In this document: in pieces, positions 29,327 through 39,679 of the stretch
Layout: the number at the start of each line of letters is the position of its first letter
Numbering within the stretch: the stretch's first letter is position 1
Assembly: GCA_900541585.1 (NCBI GenBank)
Contig: UQKD01000006.1
Coordinates: 92,431-156,430 of the forward strand
Length of the DNA stretch: 64,000 nt
Direction: 5' to 3'
Origin: an uncultured Alistipes sp.
Lineage (GTDB): Bacteria > Bacteroidota > Bacteroidia > Bacteroidales > Rikenellaceae
Notes under the pieces: model-generated
Told to the model about the DNA's origin: nothing
The model's input: the letters and a program-made list of their open reading frames with translations, nothing else
Database searches by the model: none
Translations under genes and position numbers: made by a program

Positions 29327-30856
29327 TCAGTGCTTGAAATGGCGTTCGCCGGTAAAGCACATGGCGATACCCTTCTCGTCGGCCTTCCGGATCGAATCCT
29401 CGTCACGGACCGAACCGCCGGGCTGCACGATCGCCGTCACACCGTACTGGGCAGCCAGCGTCACACAGTCGTCGAAGGGGAAGAAGCCGTCCGATGCCAG
29501 CACCAGACCCTCGGTGACGCCTGCGGCATGCGCCTGTTTCAGGGCGATCTCCGCCGAGCCGATGCGGTTCATCTGTCCGGCCCCGACACCCAGCGTCCGG
29601 CCGTCCTTCACCGCCACGATGGCGTTCGACTTCACATGCTTGACGATGTGCCAGCCGAAGTTCAGGTCCTCCATCTGCTCCGGGGCAGGCTGGGCCTTCG
29701 TGACGCACATCTCCGCCGTAACGGCCTTCGTCGCCACGTCGAGGTCCTGCACCAGCAGGCCGCCGTTGACGCTCACATACTGTTTGGGATCGACGTCGCC
29801 CTTGTCCATCTTGACTTCGAGCAGGCGCAGGTTCTTCTTCGTCGAGAGCACTTCGAGCGCCCCCTCGTCGAACGCAGGAGCCATGATGATTTCGAGGAAG
29901 ATCGGCTTCATCAGCTCGGCGGCCTCGCGGGTCACCGTGCAGTTCGTGGCGACGATGCCGCCGAAGATCGACACCTTGTCGGCCTCGTAAGCCTTGGTCC
30001 ACGCCTCGACGACGTCTTTGCCCGTGGCCGCGCCGCAGGGGTTCATGTGCTTGAGACCCACGCAGAACGGCTTGTCGAACTCGCGCACGATGCACAGCGC
30101 GGCATTGGCATCCTGGATGTTATTATACGACAATTCCTTGCCACCCAGCTGTTTGGCAAAAGCCAGCGAATAGGGAACCTCCTTCTCCTCGCGGTAAAAT
30201 TTGGCTCCCTGATGGGGATTCTCGCCGTAACGCAGCGACTGCACGAGGTCGAACTCGAGGAACAGTTTTTCGTTCAGACCGGCCTGCGCACGCATATAAG
30301 TCGCGATCATCGCGTCGTACTCGGCGGTATGCGTATAGGCTTTGGCCGAGAGTTTCAGACGGGTGGCCTTTTCGGTGTTGCCGCCCTTCTCGATCTCGCC
30401 GAGGATCTGCGCATAGTCCGCGGGGTCGCACACGACCGTCACGTCGGCCCAGTTCTTGGCCGCCGAACGCAGCATCGAGGGTCCGCCGATGTCGATGTTC
30501 TCGATGGCGTCCTCCATCTTCACACCCGGCGTCTCGATCGTCCGGCGGAACGGATAGAGGTTCACGCAGACCATGTCGATAAACTCGATGTGGTTGTCCT
30601 TCAAGGCTTTCAAATGCTCCGGATCGTCGCGGCGGGCCAGCAGTCCGCCGTGCACGTTGGGATGCAGGGTCTTCACGCGGCCGTCGCAGATCTCGGGAAA
30701 TCCCGTGACGTCGCTGATGTTGATTACCTCCACGCCGCTGTCGGCCAGCAATTTCATCGTGCCGCCCGTGGCGATCACCTCCCAGCCCAGGGCACGCAGC
30801 CCCCTGGCGAACTCCACGACACCGGTTTTGTCACTTACGCTAATTAATGCTCTCAT
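29327..30856 (-). CDS. purH: AICAR transformylase / IMP cyclohydrolase
   Basis: This 509-residue bifunctional enzyme catalyses the last two steps to IMP. The N-terminal cyclohydrolase domain (about 1-195) has the MGS-like start RALISVSDKTGVVEFARGL and TLHPNVHGGLL. The C-terminal transformylase domain uses 10-formyl-THF and has the catalytic Lys-His in KHMNPCGAA near residue 257 and LRYGENPHQGA. It ends with CFTGERHFKH as is typical. Copy 2 of repeat family A separates it from purN upstream. Confidence 0.97.
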   Translation of the reverse strand: MRALISVSDKTGVVEFARGLRALGWEVIATGGTMKLLADSGVEVINISDVTGFPEICDGRVKTLHPNVHGGLLARRDDPEHLKALKDNHIEFIDMVCVNLYPFRRTIETPGVKMEDAIENIDIGGPSMLRSAAKNWADVTVVCDPADYAQILGEIEKGGNTEKATRLKLSAKAYTHTAEYDAMIATYMRAQAGLNEKLFLEFDLVQSLRYGENPHQGAKFYREEKEVPYSLAFAKQLGGKELSYNNIQDANAALCIVREFDKPFCVGLKHMNPCGAATGKDVVEAWTKAYEADKVSIFGGIVATNCTVTREAAELMKPIFLEIIMAPAFDEGALEVLSTKKNLRLLEVKMDKGDVDPKQYVSVNGGLLVQDLDVATKAVTAEMCVTKAQPAPEQMEDLNFGWHIVKHVKSNAIVAVKDGRTLGVGAGQMNRIGSAEIALKQAHAAGVTEGLVLASDGFFPFDDCVTLAAQYGVTAIVQPGGSVRDEDSIRKADEKGIAMCFTGERHFKH

Positions 30857-30884
30857 AATCTATTTTCAATTTTACCGCCGAACT

Positions 30885-30980
30885 CTTCCGACCGCTGCCG
30901 TCGTCGCCTGCGGCGCCGTTTACAAGTCCGCCCCTCCCTGAACCCCTCTCTCGGGAGGGGCTTATCGCATGCGAGCGGAA
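30885..30980 (+). repeat. Repeat family A, copy 2
   Basis: The element begins CTTCCGACCGCTG, passes GTTTACAAGTC, and contains the hairpin CCCCTC-TCTCGG-GAGGGG (30943-30960) followed by CTTATCGCATGCGAGCGG. It matches copy 4 in its first half and copy 1 in its second half. It fills the purN-purH gap. Confidence 0.75.
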
Positions 30981-31042
30981 GCGATTCAATTGTCAATTGC
31001 ACAACACGGCAAAACGAACCCGTTCGACGATATTAAAACTAC

Positions 31043-31603
31043 CTACCTTATTAATTTACCAATCGTTTCAATATACAGCGGATATTCCACGGCGTGAATC
31101 ATCTGCTCCAGTTCTTCGATGTCATTTCCCTCGTAGGGAAAAGCCCTCTGGGCGATGATGCGCCCGCCGTCCAGCTCGGCATCGACGTAGTGGATCGTCA
31201 CGCCGAAGACCTTGACGCCGTATTCCAGCGCCTGCTCGATGGCGTGCGCCCCGCGGAAGGCCGGCAGCAGCGAGGGATGGATGTTGATGATCCGCCCGCC
31301 GTAGGCCCCCAGCAGCACGTCGCCCACGATACGCATGTAGCCCGCCAGACAGACCAGTTCCACGCCCGCGGCATCCAGCCGCGCGACGATCTCCCGTTCG
31401 TAGTCCGCCTTCGAAGCGTACTGTTTCGGGGCGAAGACAAACGCCCCGACCCCGTGCTCCGCAGCCCTTTCGACCACCTTCGCACCGGGTTTGTCGCAGA
31501 CCATCAGCACGACTTCGGCATCCAGCACACCCTGCTCGCAGGCCGTGACGATGGCTTCGAAGTTTGTGCCGCTACCGCTGGCGAAGACTGCAAGGCGCCG
31601 CAT
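31043..31603 (-). CDS. purN: Phosphoribosylglycinamide formyltransferase
   Basis: This enzyme of about 186 residues uses 10-formyl-THF in step three of IMP synthesis. The substrate loop FASGSGTNFEAI is at the N-terminus, and the catalytic block NIHPSLLPAFRGAHA carries the Asn-His pair. A conserved Asp follows in IHYVDAELDGG. ATG 31603 is preferred over GTG 31624 because it gives the usual N-terminus and lies just after the purM stop at 31608. Confidence 0.96.
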   Translation of the reverse strand: MRRLAVFASGSGTNFEAIVTACEQGVLDAEVVLMVCDKPGAKVVERAAEHGVGAFVFAPKQYASKADYEREIVARLDAAGVELVCLAGYMRIVGDVLLGAYGGRIINIHPSLLPAFRGAHAIEQALEYGVKVFGVTIHYVDAELDGGRIIAQRAFPYEGNDIEELEQMIHAVEYPLYIETIGKLIR

Positions 31604-31607
31604 CCGT

Positions 31608-32633
31608 CTACCGGATGACGACACCCTCGGTGTCCGTTACGCGTCCGATGACCGTGGCCCGCTCGCCCTGCTCCGTGAGGATGCCGATGGCCTTCTGCGC
31701 CTCGGCGGCATCGAGCGCGATGACCATGCCGATACCCATGTTGAAGATATTGAACATCTCGCGGTGGGCCACCTGGCCGTATTTCTCCAGGAAGCGGAAC
31801 ACGGGCAGAATCTCCCATGACCCTTCGTCGATCTCAAGCCCCTGACCCTCGTGCAGGATGCGGGGGATGTTCTCGTCGAAACCGCCGCCCGTGATGTGGC
31901 TGATACCGTGCACGTCGCAGTTGCGAACCACCTCCAGCACCTGCTTCACGTAGATTTTCGTCGGCGTGAGCAGCACCTCGCCCAGCAGTTTGTTCGAAAG
32001 TTCCGGATAGGACTCGCGCAGGTTCAGGCAGTTGTCCGCAACGATCTTGCGCACGAGGCTGAAGCCGTTGGAGTGCACGCCGCTCGACGCAACGCCCACC
32101 AGCACGTCGCCGGCCCTGACCTTCGATCCGTCGATCAGCTGCGACTTCTCCACGACGCCCACCGTGAATCCGGCGATGTCGTATTCGCCCTCGGCGTACA
32201 TGCCCGGCATCTCGGCGGTCTCGCCGCCCACCAGCGCACAGCCGGTCTGGCGGCAGCCCTCGGCGACACCCGCTACGATGGCCTCGATCTTCTGGGGTTC
32301 GTTGTGCCCCACGGCCACGTAGTCGAGGAACACCAGCGGTTCGGCGCCCTGCGCCAGCACGTCGTTGACGCACATGGCCACGGCGTCGATGCCGATCGTA
32401 TCGTGCTTGTCCATCTCGAAGGCCAGCTTGAGTTTGGTTCCCACGCCGTCGGTGCCGCTCACGAGCACCGGCTCCTTCACCTTGAGGGCCGAGAGGTCGA
32501 ACATCCCGCCGAAGGCGCCGATGTTCCCCATCACACCCAGACGCGAGGTCGAGGCCACATGCTTTTTGATGCGCCGCACCACTTCGTATCCGGCTTCGAG
32601 ATTCACGCCGGCCTTTTCATAAGATTGTGCCAT
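31608..32633 (-). CDS. purM: Phosphoribosylformylglycinamidine cyclo-ligase
   Basis: This 341-residue AIR synthetase makes the imidazole ring of AIR from FGAM. It has the Gly-rich block [15 protein letters not shown] near residue 58, the ATP-binding [20 protein letters not shown] segment (written [14 protein letters not shown]), [11 protein letters not shown], and [13 protein letters not shown]. It lies between purF and purN with short spacing, so it is part of one transcription unit. Confidence 0.97.
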   Translation of the reverse strand: MAQSYEKAGVNLEAGYEVVRRIKKHVASTSRLGVMGNIGAFGGMFDLSALKVKEPVLVSGTDGVGTKLKLAFEMDKHDTIGIDAVAMCVNDVLAQGAEPLVFLDYVAVGHNEPQKIEAIVAGVAEGCRQTGCALVGGETAEMPGMYAEGEYDIAGFTVGVVEKSQLIDGSKVRAGDVLVGVASSGVHSNGFSLVRKIVADNCLNLRESYPELSNKLLGEVLLTPTKIYVKQVLEVVRNCDVHGISHITGGGFDENIPRILHEGQGLEIDEGSWEILPVFRFLEKYGQVAHREMFNIFNMGIGMVIALDAAEAQKAIGILTEQGERATVIGRVTDTEGVVIR

Positions 32634-32645
32634 ATTTTTTCCTTG

Positions 32646-34064
32646 CTAACATTTTACATCCTTGTTGGCCTCGTCGGGCGACTGGTACAGCGCCGTGGGA
32701 TAGTGTCCCGTGAAGCAGGCCATGCAGAGTTCCCTGCGGTTGCCCGCCTTCAGCAGCGACGCCGGCGAAAGGAACACCAGCGAATCGGCACCGATCTCTT
32801 CGCAGACACCCGCCGTGTCCTTGCGGGCCGAGATCAGCTCCTCGCGCGTCGAAGTGTCCACACCGTAGAAACAGGGATCGGTCATCGGGGGACTGGCGAT
32901 GCGGACGTGCACCTCGGTGGCTCCCGCCTCCTTGAGCATCGTGACGATACGCCGCGAGGTGGTACCGCGCACGATCGAGTCGTCGACCAGCACCACGCGC
33001 TTGCCCCTGACGATCGAGCGCACGGCCGAAAGCTTCATCCGCACGCCCTTCTCACGCAGCTCCTGCGAGGGCTGGATGAAGGTGCGGCCGATGTATTTGT
33101 TCTTGATCAGTCCCATTTCGTAGGGAAGACCGCTCGCCTCGGCGTAACCCATCGCGGCGCTGAGGCTCGAATCGGGAACTCCGACCACGATGTCCGCCTC
33201 GGCGGGTGCCTCCTTCCAGAGCAGGCGCCCCGACTCCTTGCGGTAGGCGTGGACGTTGCAGCCGTCGATGTCGCTGTCCGGACGCGCGAAATAGATGTAC
33301 TCCATCGAGCACATTTCCGAACGTTTGTACATCGAATAGTCGCGGCTGCGGATGCCCTGTTTGTCGATCGTGACGATCTCGCCCGGCTCGACGTCGCGCA
33401 CGAACTCCGCACCCAGCACATCGAAAGCGCAGGTCTCGCTCGACACCACCCAGCCGTCGCCCAGCTTGCCGATCGACAGCGGGCGCAGGCCGTATTTGTC
33501 GCGGCAGGCGTAGATGCGGTTGGCCGTCATGATCAGGAAGGCGAAGGCGCCTTCGAGCATGTTCAGCGCGTCGATAATCGAGAAGATACGCGGCCGGTCG
33601 TGGTAGCGCGTCTCCTTCTTGATCAGGTGGGCCAGAATCTCGCTGTCAGAAGTCGACTGGAACAGGCTGCCCTTGTTTTCGAGGTGGCGGCGCAACAGTT
33701 CCGAATTGACGATATTGCCGTTATGCGCCAGCGCGAAGTCGCCCGTGTTGTGGCGGAAGAGGAAAGGCTGCACGTTCTCGATGCCGCCGCCCCCGGCCGT
33801 GGTGTAACGCACATGGCCAATGGCCGTGGAACCTTTCAGCGTGGCGAGTTTCGCCTCGTCGAAAACTTCCGTCACCAGCCCTCCGCCCTTGATGCGGCGG
33901 AACGTGCCGCTGTCGTCCACCGAGACGATGCCAGCCCCCTCCTGCCCGCGGTGCTGCAGGGCGTGGAGACCGTAGTAGGTCAGCGACGCGGCGTCCGGCA
34001 CTCCGTAGATGCCGAACACCCCGCATTCCTCGTGCAATTCGCGGTCGCGGATCACTTCCATCAT
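32646..34064 (-). CDS. purF: Amidophosphoribosyltransferase
   Basis: This enzyme of about 472 residues commits PRPP to purine synthesis using glutamine. The expected N-terminal nucleophile Cys follows a 13-residue leader (ELHEE then CGVFGIYG), so processing of a propeptide is likely. The C-terminal LCMACFTGHYP, with further Cys residues upstream, matches the Bacillus-type [4Fe-4S] form. The PRPP loop VVLVDDSIVRGTTSRR is clear. Two ATG codons are adjacent (34064, 34061); the first lies one base after the purC stop. The longer frame from 34175 overlaps purC and is rejected. Confidence 0.96.
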   Translation of the reverse strand: MMEVIRDRELHEECGVFGIYGVPDAASLTYYGLHALQHRGQEGAGIVSVDDSGTFRRIKGGGLVTEVFDEAKLATLKGSTAIGHVRYTTAGGGGIENVQPFLFRHNTGDFALAHNGNIVNSELLRRHLENKGSLFQSTSDSEILAHLIKKETRYHDRPRIFSIIDALNMLEGAFAFLIMTANRIYACRDKYGLRPLSIGKLGDGWVVSSETCAFDVLGAEFVRDVEPGEIVTIDKQGIRSRDYSMYKRSEMCSMEYIYFARPDSDIDGCNVHAYRKESGRLLWKEAPAEADIVVGVPDSSLSAAMGYAEASGLPYEMGLIKNKYIGRTFIQPSQELREKGVRMKLSAVRSIVRGKRVVLVDDSIVRGTTSRRIVTMLKEAGATEVHVRIASPPMTDPCFYGVDTSTREELISARKDTAGVCEEIGADSLVFLSPASLLKAGNRRELCMACFTGHYPTALYQSPDEANKDVKC

Positions 34065-34065
34065 A

Positions 34066-34782
34066 CTATCCGACGATTTTTTGCAGGCGTGCCAGAATCT
34101 CCTCGTAAGCCTCGCGAACCTTGCCCAGGTCGCGGCGGAAACGGTCCTTGTCGAGTTTCTCGTTGGTCGTGGCATCCCACAGGCGGCAGGTGTCGGGCGA
34201 CACCTCGTCGGCCAGCACGATCTCGCCGTCCGACGTCTTGCCGAACTCGATCTTGAAGTCCACCAGCTTGATGTTCATCTTCAGGAACAGTTCCTTGAGC
34301 ACCTCGTTGATCTTGGCCGTCATGGCGTACATCTCGTTCAGCTCCTCGTAGGTAGCGGCGCCCAGCGCCACGGCGTGGTGGTCGTTGATCAGCGGGTCGC
34401 CCAGCTCGTCCTTCTTGTAGCAGATGTCGAAAATGACGTTCGAGGGCTGCGTACCCTCCTCGATGCCCAGACGCTGGGCCATCGAACCGGCGATGACGTT
34501 GCGCACGATCACCTCCAGCGGAATGATCGTCACCCGGCGGCAGACCTGGTCGCGGTCGTTGATCGTCTCGATGTAGTGGGTCTTCACGCCCGCCTTCTGC
34601 AGCTCCTTGAAGATCAGGGTCGAAATGGCGTTGTTCAGCACGCCCTTGTTCTCGATCGTGGCTTTCTTGATGTTGTTGAAAGCCGTAGCGGCATCCTTGT
34701 AGTGGATGATGATCTTATCGGGATCGTCCGTGCGGAAAACCTGTTTTGCCTTGCCCTCGTAGAGCATTTCGAGCTGTTTCAT
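34066..34782 (-). CDS. purC: SAICAR synthetase
   Basis: The 238-residue enzyme joins aspartate to CAIR with ATP. Typical blocks are [10 protein letters not shown] at the N-terminus, [21 protein letters not shown] (quoted in part), [10 protein letters not shown] and [17 protein letters not shown]. Length is normal for the bacterial form. It lies between the EEP-family gene and purF. Confidence 0.97.
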   Translation of the reverse strand: MKQLEMLYEGKAKQVFRTDDPDKIIIHYKDAATAFNNIKKATIENKGVLNNAISTLIFKELQKAGVKTHYIETINDRDQVCRRVTIIPLEVIVRNVIAGSMAQRLGIEEGTQPSNVIFDICYKKDELGDPLINDHHAVALGAATYEELNEMYAMTAKINEVLKELFLKMNIKLVDFKIEFGKTSDGEIVLADEVSPDTCRLWDATTNEKLDKDRFRRDLGKVREAYEEILARLQKIVG

Positions 34783-34819
34783 GTTGTTTGGGTGTTTTTT
34801 GATTATTTGATTCGTTGTC

Positions 34820-35803
34820 TCATTTCATATCGAAGTCCACCACGATCGGACGGTGGTCCGAGGGATGCCAGAAATTCGAGAGTTTGCCCGGGTCGCGGAC
34901 CGGCCCGGTGTAGGCGTCGGTCACCACGTCGGCATGCGTGACGCGCTCGTAGAGCGGCGGCGTGCAGTAGACGAAGTCGATGCGCGACTTGCCGCCCGTG
35001 GTCGTCTTGAACTCCCCGGGATATTTCTCGGCAATCACGTCCACATAGGGCGTATTTTGCAGGATGTAGTCGTGGACCAGGAAACGCATGTCGCCCGCCG
35101 GATATTTGTAAAACCAGTTGTCGCGCGACGAACGCGAGTTGAAGTCGCCCATCATCATCCAGAGCTGCTTTTCGGCACCCGGAACCGAATGGATCGTATG
35201 GTTGCAGATGTATTCCATCTCCATGCGGCGGTATTTGTCCCCGCCGTTCTCGGCACGGCTCGCGTCGCGGTCCTTGGCCTCGTAGGCATAGCCCTGCGGC
35301 CAGGTGTGGAGCGTCACGATGTTGACCGTCTTGCCGTTCTTCTCGATGCGCGCCCAGCCCGAGCCGTGCGTCACCACGCTGTCGGGCTTCGCCCCGACGA
35401 TGCGCCCGACGTTCTCGATCGGGTATTTCGACGTGATCACCTGCGGGTAATTGTCGCGGTGTCCGCCCACATACCAGTATTTATGACCGTAACGGGCAGC
35501 CAGTTCGCCCCAGTTCCCGACCAGATAACGGTCGGCGGCATCCATCTTGTCGGCCGTGCCGGTCTTGTAGATCGACTGCGCCTCGCACCACACGCACACG
35601 TCCGGATCGTACGCCCTAACCCATTCCACGAACTTGTCGTAGTTGTCGCCCTGCCCGGACCACATCCCGTTCTGGATGTTCCAGTACAGCAGGCGCATGT
35701 TGTTTTTCGGGTTCTTCGGGTTTTTCCGGGCATGGACGCAGACCGGAGCGAGCATCGCCGCAAGAAGCAGCACGCTGCAAAAACGGAACAGGGAGGTTTT
35801 CAT
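34820..35803 (-). CDS. Exported endonuclease/exonuclease/phosphatase-family protein
   Basis: The 327-residue protein has a signal peptide ending near residue 26 (VCVHARKN). The EEP fold motifs are visible: [10 protein letters not shown] at the start, WCEAQSIY with the metal-ligand Glu, MMGDFNSRS with the Asp/Asn pair, IDFVYCTPP, and the C-terminal [11 protein letters not shown] with the catalytic His. It is secreted or periplasmic and would hydrolyse a phosphodiester or phosphomonoester such as DNA, RNA or a lipid. It sits inside the purine cluster, 18 bases after purL. A role in nucleic acid or nucleotide salvage would fit but is not shown. Confidence 0.88.
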   Translation of the reverse strand: MKTSLFRFCSVLLLAAMLAPVCVHARKNPKNPKNNMRLLYWNIQNGMWSGQGDNYDKFVEWVRAYDPDVCVWCEAQSIYKTGTADKMDAADRYLVGNWGELAARYGHKYWYVGGHRDNYPQVITSKYPIENVGRIVGAKPDSVVTHGSGWARIEKNGKTVNIVTLHTWPQGYAYEAKDRDASRAENGGDKYRRMEMEYICNHTIHSVPGAEKQLWMMMGDFNSRSSRDNWFYKYPAGDMRFLVHDYILQNTPYVDVIAEKYPGEFKTTTGGKSRIDFVYCTPPLYERVTHADVVTDAYTGPVRDPGKLSNFWHPSDHRPIVVDFDMK

Positions 35804-35821
35804 CGGTTATTGGTTTTAAGG

Positions 35822-38800
35822 TTATTGCATTTTGCGGAAATACGCCACGGCGTTGTCGAACAGCGACTGCTGCTTGTTGCCGGCGATATTCCTGAACAGG
35901 TTGTTTTCATAACGCTCCGTGTGGCCCATCTTGCCGAGAATCAGTCCGTTCTGCGAGATGATGCCCTCGATGGCGTACGACGAGCCGTTGGGGTTGCAGG
36001 GAGCCTCGGCCGTGGGATTTCCTGCGGCATCGGCGTACTGGAAGGCCACCTGTCCGTTGGCGAACAGCTCGCGGGCGAGCGCCTCGCTCACCACGAACTT
36101 GCCCTCGCCGTGGCTGACGGCAATCGAATGCAGTTCACCCAATTCGAAGCCACGGAGCCACGGGGAAGCGGTCGTCGCAACGCGCGTGGTGACGATCTGC
36201 GAAATATGACGGTTGACGTCGTTGCGGAACAGCGTCGGCGAATCCTTGGTGACCATGCCCAGACGGCCGTAAGGCAGAAGACCCGACTTGACCAGCGCCT
36301 GGAAACCGTTGCAGATGCCCAGGATCAGGCCGCCGCGGTCGGTCAAAGCGTGGATTTCGTCGCGAATATCCTTATTGTTCAACACGTTGACGATGAATTT
36401 GGCGCTTCCGTCGGGTTCGTCGCCCGCCGAGAAACCGCCTGCGAGCACGAAGATGTGCGCCCGGCGGATATGCTCCTTCATTTCGGCGATCGAACGCAGG
36501 ACGTCGTCGCCGGCGATGTTGCACAAGACGCTCGTCCGGACCTCGGCCCCTGCCTTGCGGAACGCCTTGGCGGTGTCGTAGTCGCAGTTCGTACCGGGGA
36601 ACACCGGGATATAGACCACCGGGGTCTCGACCGCCTCGCCGGGATAGGTGAAACTCTTCGGCGCCGGCCGCGAGGTCATCACCTCCGCCGAGTTCCGGCC
36701 CTTGTCCGGGTAAACCGCCGCGAATTTCTCCGTATTGGCCTTGTAAAGCTCTTCAAGCGGCATCTTCGTCCCGTTGACCGTCAGCGCCTCCTCGGCGACG
36801 GTGAAGCCCAGCTGTTCGGCGCGGGGATATTCGAGCGTGCCCTCGCACTCGACGAGGATCGAGCCGTAGGCGTATTCGTAAAGCCGCTTTTCATCCATCG
36901 TCACCTCTGCGCCGATGCCGTTGCCGAAAGCCATCTTCGCGAGGCCCTCCCCGACGCCGCCGAAGCCCACGGACCACGCCGAGAGGATTTTCCCGGACTC
37001 GGCCTGCCCGCTGACGAACGCAAAGTTCTCCTTCAGCTGCGCCGTATCGGGCATGCGGTTCTCCAGCGGAGTATGGCGGACGAGGTAGATGCGGTGTCCG
37101 GCGCCTTTGAGGTCGGTGGAAATGACCTTCGAAGCGTCGACCGTCGTGATGCCGAAGGCCATCAGCATCGGCGGTACGTTGATGTCCTGGAACGTGCCCG
37201 ACATCGAATCCTTGCCGCCGATCGAAGGCAGCCCCAGCTCGACCTGCATCTTCAGCGCCCCGAGCAGCGCCCCGAGCGGCTTGCCCCACGACTCGGGATT
37301 CCGGGTCATACGCTCGAAATACTCCTGGTAGGAGTAGCGCATCCTCTCGTAACGCGCGCCCGCGGCCACGACCTTCGCCGCAGCTTCCACGACGGCATAG
37401 GCCGCGCCGTGGTAGGGACTCCACGAAGCCACGTAGGGGTTGTAGCCGAAGGCCATGACGCTGGCCGTGTCGGTATAGCCGTCGGTGGGGAGTTTCTGCA
37501 CCGAAACCTGCGTCTCGCTGCGCTGCATGCGGCCGCCGAAGGGCATCAGCACCGTCGAACGGCCGATCGTCGAGTCGAACATCTCCACGAGGCCCCGCTG
37601 CGAGAGGACGTTGTTGTCGCGAAGGTTGTTCGCAAAACGCTCGGCAAGGGTCTCCCCCGCCACTTCGCGGGCAAAGGGATCGCGGTTCTCCACCGCACCG
37701 ATCCGCGCCTCGGCATAATGCTTCGCCCCGGCGCTGTCGATGAATTCGCGCTTGAGGTCCACGACCATGCGGTCGCCGTTGAACATCCGCATGCGGGCCG
37801 TGTCCGTCACATCGGCCACGTGCACCGCCTCGATGTTCTCCTCGCGGCAGTATCCCATGAACTCCTCCATGTCCTTCGCCTCGACCACCACCGACATGCG
37901 CTCCTGCGACTCGCTGATGGCGAGTTCCGTGGAGTTCAGACCGCTGTACTTGGTCTTCACGCGGTCGAGGTAGATGTCCAGCCCGTCGGCCAGTTCGCCG
38001 ATGGCGACGCTGACGCCGCCGGCACCGAAGTCGTTCGATTTCTTGACGAGGCGCGTCACCTCCGGACGGCGGAACAGCCTCTCGAGCTTGCGCTCCTCGG
38101 GAGCGTTGCCCTTCTGCACCTCGCTGCCGCAGGTTTCGAGCGACTTCGCGTCGTGCTCTTTCGAAGAGCCGGTCGCCCCGCCGATGCCGTCGCGGCCCGT
38201 GCGGCCGCCGAACATGATGATCCGGTCGCCCGGTGCGGGACGCTCGCGGCGGACGTTCGAAGCCTTCACGGCTCCCACCACGGCCCCCACTTCGAGGCGT
38301 TTGGCGACGTAGTCGTCGTGGTAAATCTCACGGACATGGGTCGTGGCCAGTCCGATCTGGTTGCCGTAGCTCGAATAACCCGCCGCGGCCTTCTTCGAAA
38401 TGACGCTCTGGGGCAGCTTTCCGGAAAGGGTCTCGGAAACCGGCAGGTAAATGTTTCCCGCACCCGTCACGCGCATCGCCTGGTAGACGTAGCTGCGGCC
38501 CGACAGCGGGTCGCGGATGGCACCGCCCAGACAGGTCGAAGCCCCGCCGAAGGGTTCGATCTCCGTGGGATGGTTGTGGGTTTCGTTCTTGAATTGCAGA
38601 AGCCATTTCTCGGTCTGCCCGTCGACGTCGACGTCGATATAGACCGAGCAGGCGTTGTTCTCCTCCGAGACCTCCAGATCGTCCAGCAGGCCTTTCCGCT
38701 TGAGGTAACGCGCGCCGATCGTCGCCATATCCATCAGGCAGAGGCTCTTGTGCTCCCGGCCCAGTTCGCGGCGGATACGCAGGTACAGAGCCAGCGAATC

Positions 38801-39541
38801 TTCGATCTCCGCCTTGGCGAACGACTCCTCGACGGTGATGCCCTCGAGTTCGGTCGTGAAGGTCGTATGGCGGCAATGGTCGCTCCAGTAGGTGTCGAGG
38901 ATGCGCAGTTCCGTTTCGTAGGGATCGCGCCCCTCCGAACGGAAGTATTTCACCACCTCGCGCAGGTCGTCGGCGTTCATCGCCAGGCCCATCTTCCGGC
39001 AATAGGCGTCCGATTCGGAATCCGCCATCTCCCGGAACCCTTCGAGCACCTCGACGGGCTTCACCTCGGCCTGCTCCATGTCGCTGAGCACCGAGAGGTC
39101 CTTCTCACGCGATTCGACGGCGTTGATGTAGTAATGCCGGATCTTCGCCAACTCCCCGTCGGTCGCCTTGTCGTCGAAAACGAGCAGTTTCGACGAGCGG
39201 ATGCTGACCCGGGCTTCGGGATCGATCAGCCGCACGCAGTCGACAGCCGAAGCGGCGCGCTGGTCGAACTGCCCGGGGAGGCACTCCACGGCGATATACC
39301 TGCGCCCCGCAAGATCGAACGTGTCGGTCACGGAGTCGGTCACCACCTCGCCGAAAACCGTATAGCGGCTCTTTTCCAGCAGTTCTTCGCTGAAGCCGAA
39401 AAGATCGTAGACGCAGAGCAGGCGCACCTCGCCCAGCGACAGGTTCAGATTGGTGTTCAGTTCGCGGCGCAGGCTCTCGGCCTCGACCCGGAAGCGGGGC
39501 AGTTTTTCTACGAAAATGCGGTAATTGGTCGTATTATTCAT
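35822..39541 (-). CDS. purL: Phosphoribosylformylglycinamidine synthase, large single-chain form
   Basis: The 1239-residue protein is the fused form that converts FGAR to FGAM with glutamine and ATP. An N-terminal PurS-like domain spans about residues 1-150. The two AIR-synthetase-like halves cover about 170-960, with DTYWSDHCRHTTF, ETHNHPTEIEPFGGAST and GGKDSMSGTF. The C-terminal glutaminase domain begins VVYIPVFPGTNCDYDTAKAF; it also has the nucleophile Cys in LGICNGFQALVKSGLLPYG. Length and order match the large form of proteobacteria and Bacteroidota. Copy 3 of repeat A lies between it and purK. Confidence 0.97.
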   Translation of the reverse strand: MNNTTNYRIFVEKLPRFRVEAESLRRELNTNLNLSLGEVRLLCVYDLFGFSEELLEKSRYTVFGEVVTDSVTDTFDLAGRRYIAVECLPGQFDQRAASAVDCVRLIDPEARVSIRSSKLLVFDDKATDGELAKIRHYYINAVESREKDLSVLSDMEQAEVKPVEVLEGFREMADSESDAYCRKMGLAMNADDLREVVKYFRSEGRDPYETELRILDTYWSDHCRHTTFTTELEGITVEESFAKAEIEDSLALYLRIRRELGREHKSLCLMDMATIGARYLKRKGLLDDLEVSEENNACSVYIDVDVDGQTEKWLLQFKNETHNHPTEIEPFGGASTCLGGAIRDPLSGRSYVYQAMRVTGAGNIYLPVSETLSGKLPQSVISKKAAAGYSSYGNQIGLATTHVREIYHDDYVAKRLEVGAVVGAVKASNVRRERPAPGDRIIMFGGRTGRDGIGGATGSSKEHDAKSLETCGSEVQKGNAPEERKLERLFRRPEVTRLVKKSNDFGAGGVSVAIGELADGLDIYLDRVKTKYSGLNSTELAISESQERMSVVVEAKDMEEFMGYCREENIEAVHVADVTDTARMRMFNGDRMVVDLKREFIDSAGAKHYAEARIGAVENRDPFAREVAGETLAERFANNLRDNNVLSQRGLVEMFDSTIGRSTVLMPFGGRMQRSETQVSVQKLPTDGYTDTASVMAFGYNPYVASWSPYHGAAYAVVEAAAKVVAAGARYERMRYSYQEYFERMTRNPESWGKPLGALLGALKMQVELGLPSIGGKDSMSGTFQDINVPPMLMAFGITTVDASKVISTDLKGAGHRIYLVRHTPLENRMPDTAQLKENFAFVSGQAESGKILSAWSVGFGGVGEGLAKMAFGNGIGAEVTMDEKRLYEYAYGSILVECEGTLEYPRAEQLGFTVAEEALTVNGTKMPLEELYKANTEKFAAVYPDKGRNSAEVMTSRPAPKSFTYPGEAVETPVVYIPVFPGTNCDYDTAKAFRKAGAEVRTSVLCNIAGDDVLRSIAEMKEHIRRAHIFVLAGGFSAGDEPDGSAKFIVNVLNNKDIRDEIHALTDRGGLILGICNGFQALVKSGLLPYGRLGMVTKDSPTLFRNDVNRHISQIVTTRVATTASPWLRGFELGELHSIAVSHGEGKFVVSEALARELFANGQVAFQYADAAGNPTAEAPCNPNGSSYAIEGIISQNGLILGKMGHTERYENNLFRNIAGNKQQSLFDNAVAYFRKMQ

Positions 39542-39587
39542 TATTTCTGTTTATATTTCATTCATCGTTCAGCGGCTCCATACGCCG

Positions 39588-39665
39588 TCATTACGGCCTT
39601 TGCCCGTGTATACAAGCCTGACCTTCCCCCAAATCCCCTCCTCGGAGAGGACGACTCGCCTGCAG
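39588..39665 (+). repeat. Repeat family A, copy 3
   Basis: The element reads CCGTCATTACGGCCTTTGCC, then TATACAAGCCTGACC, then the hairpin core CCCCTCCTCGGAGAGG and a GACTCGCC tail. It lies between purK and purL and is the most diverged of the four copies. Confidence 0.6.
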
Positions 39666-39679
39666 GACGACACAATCTG

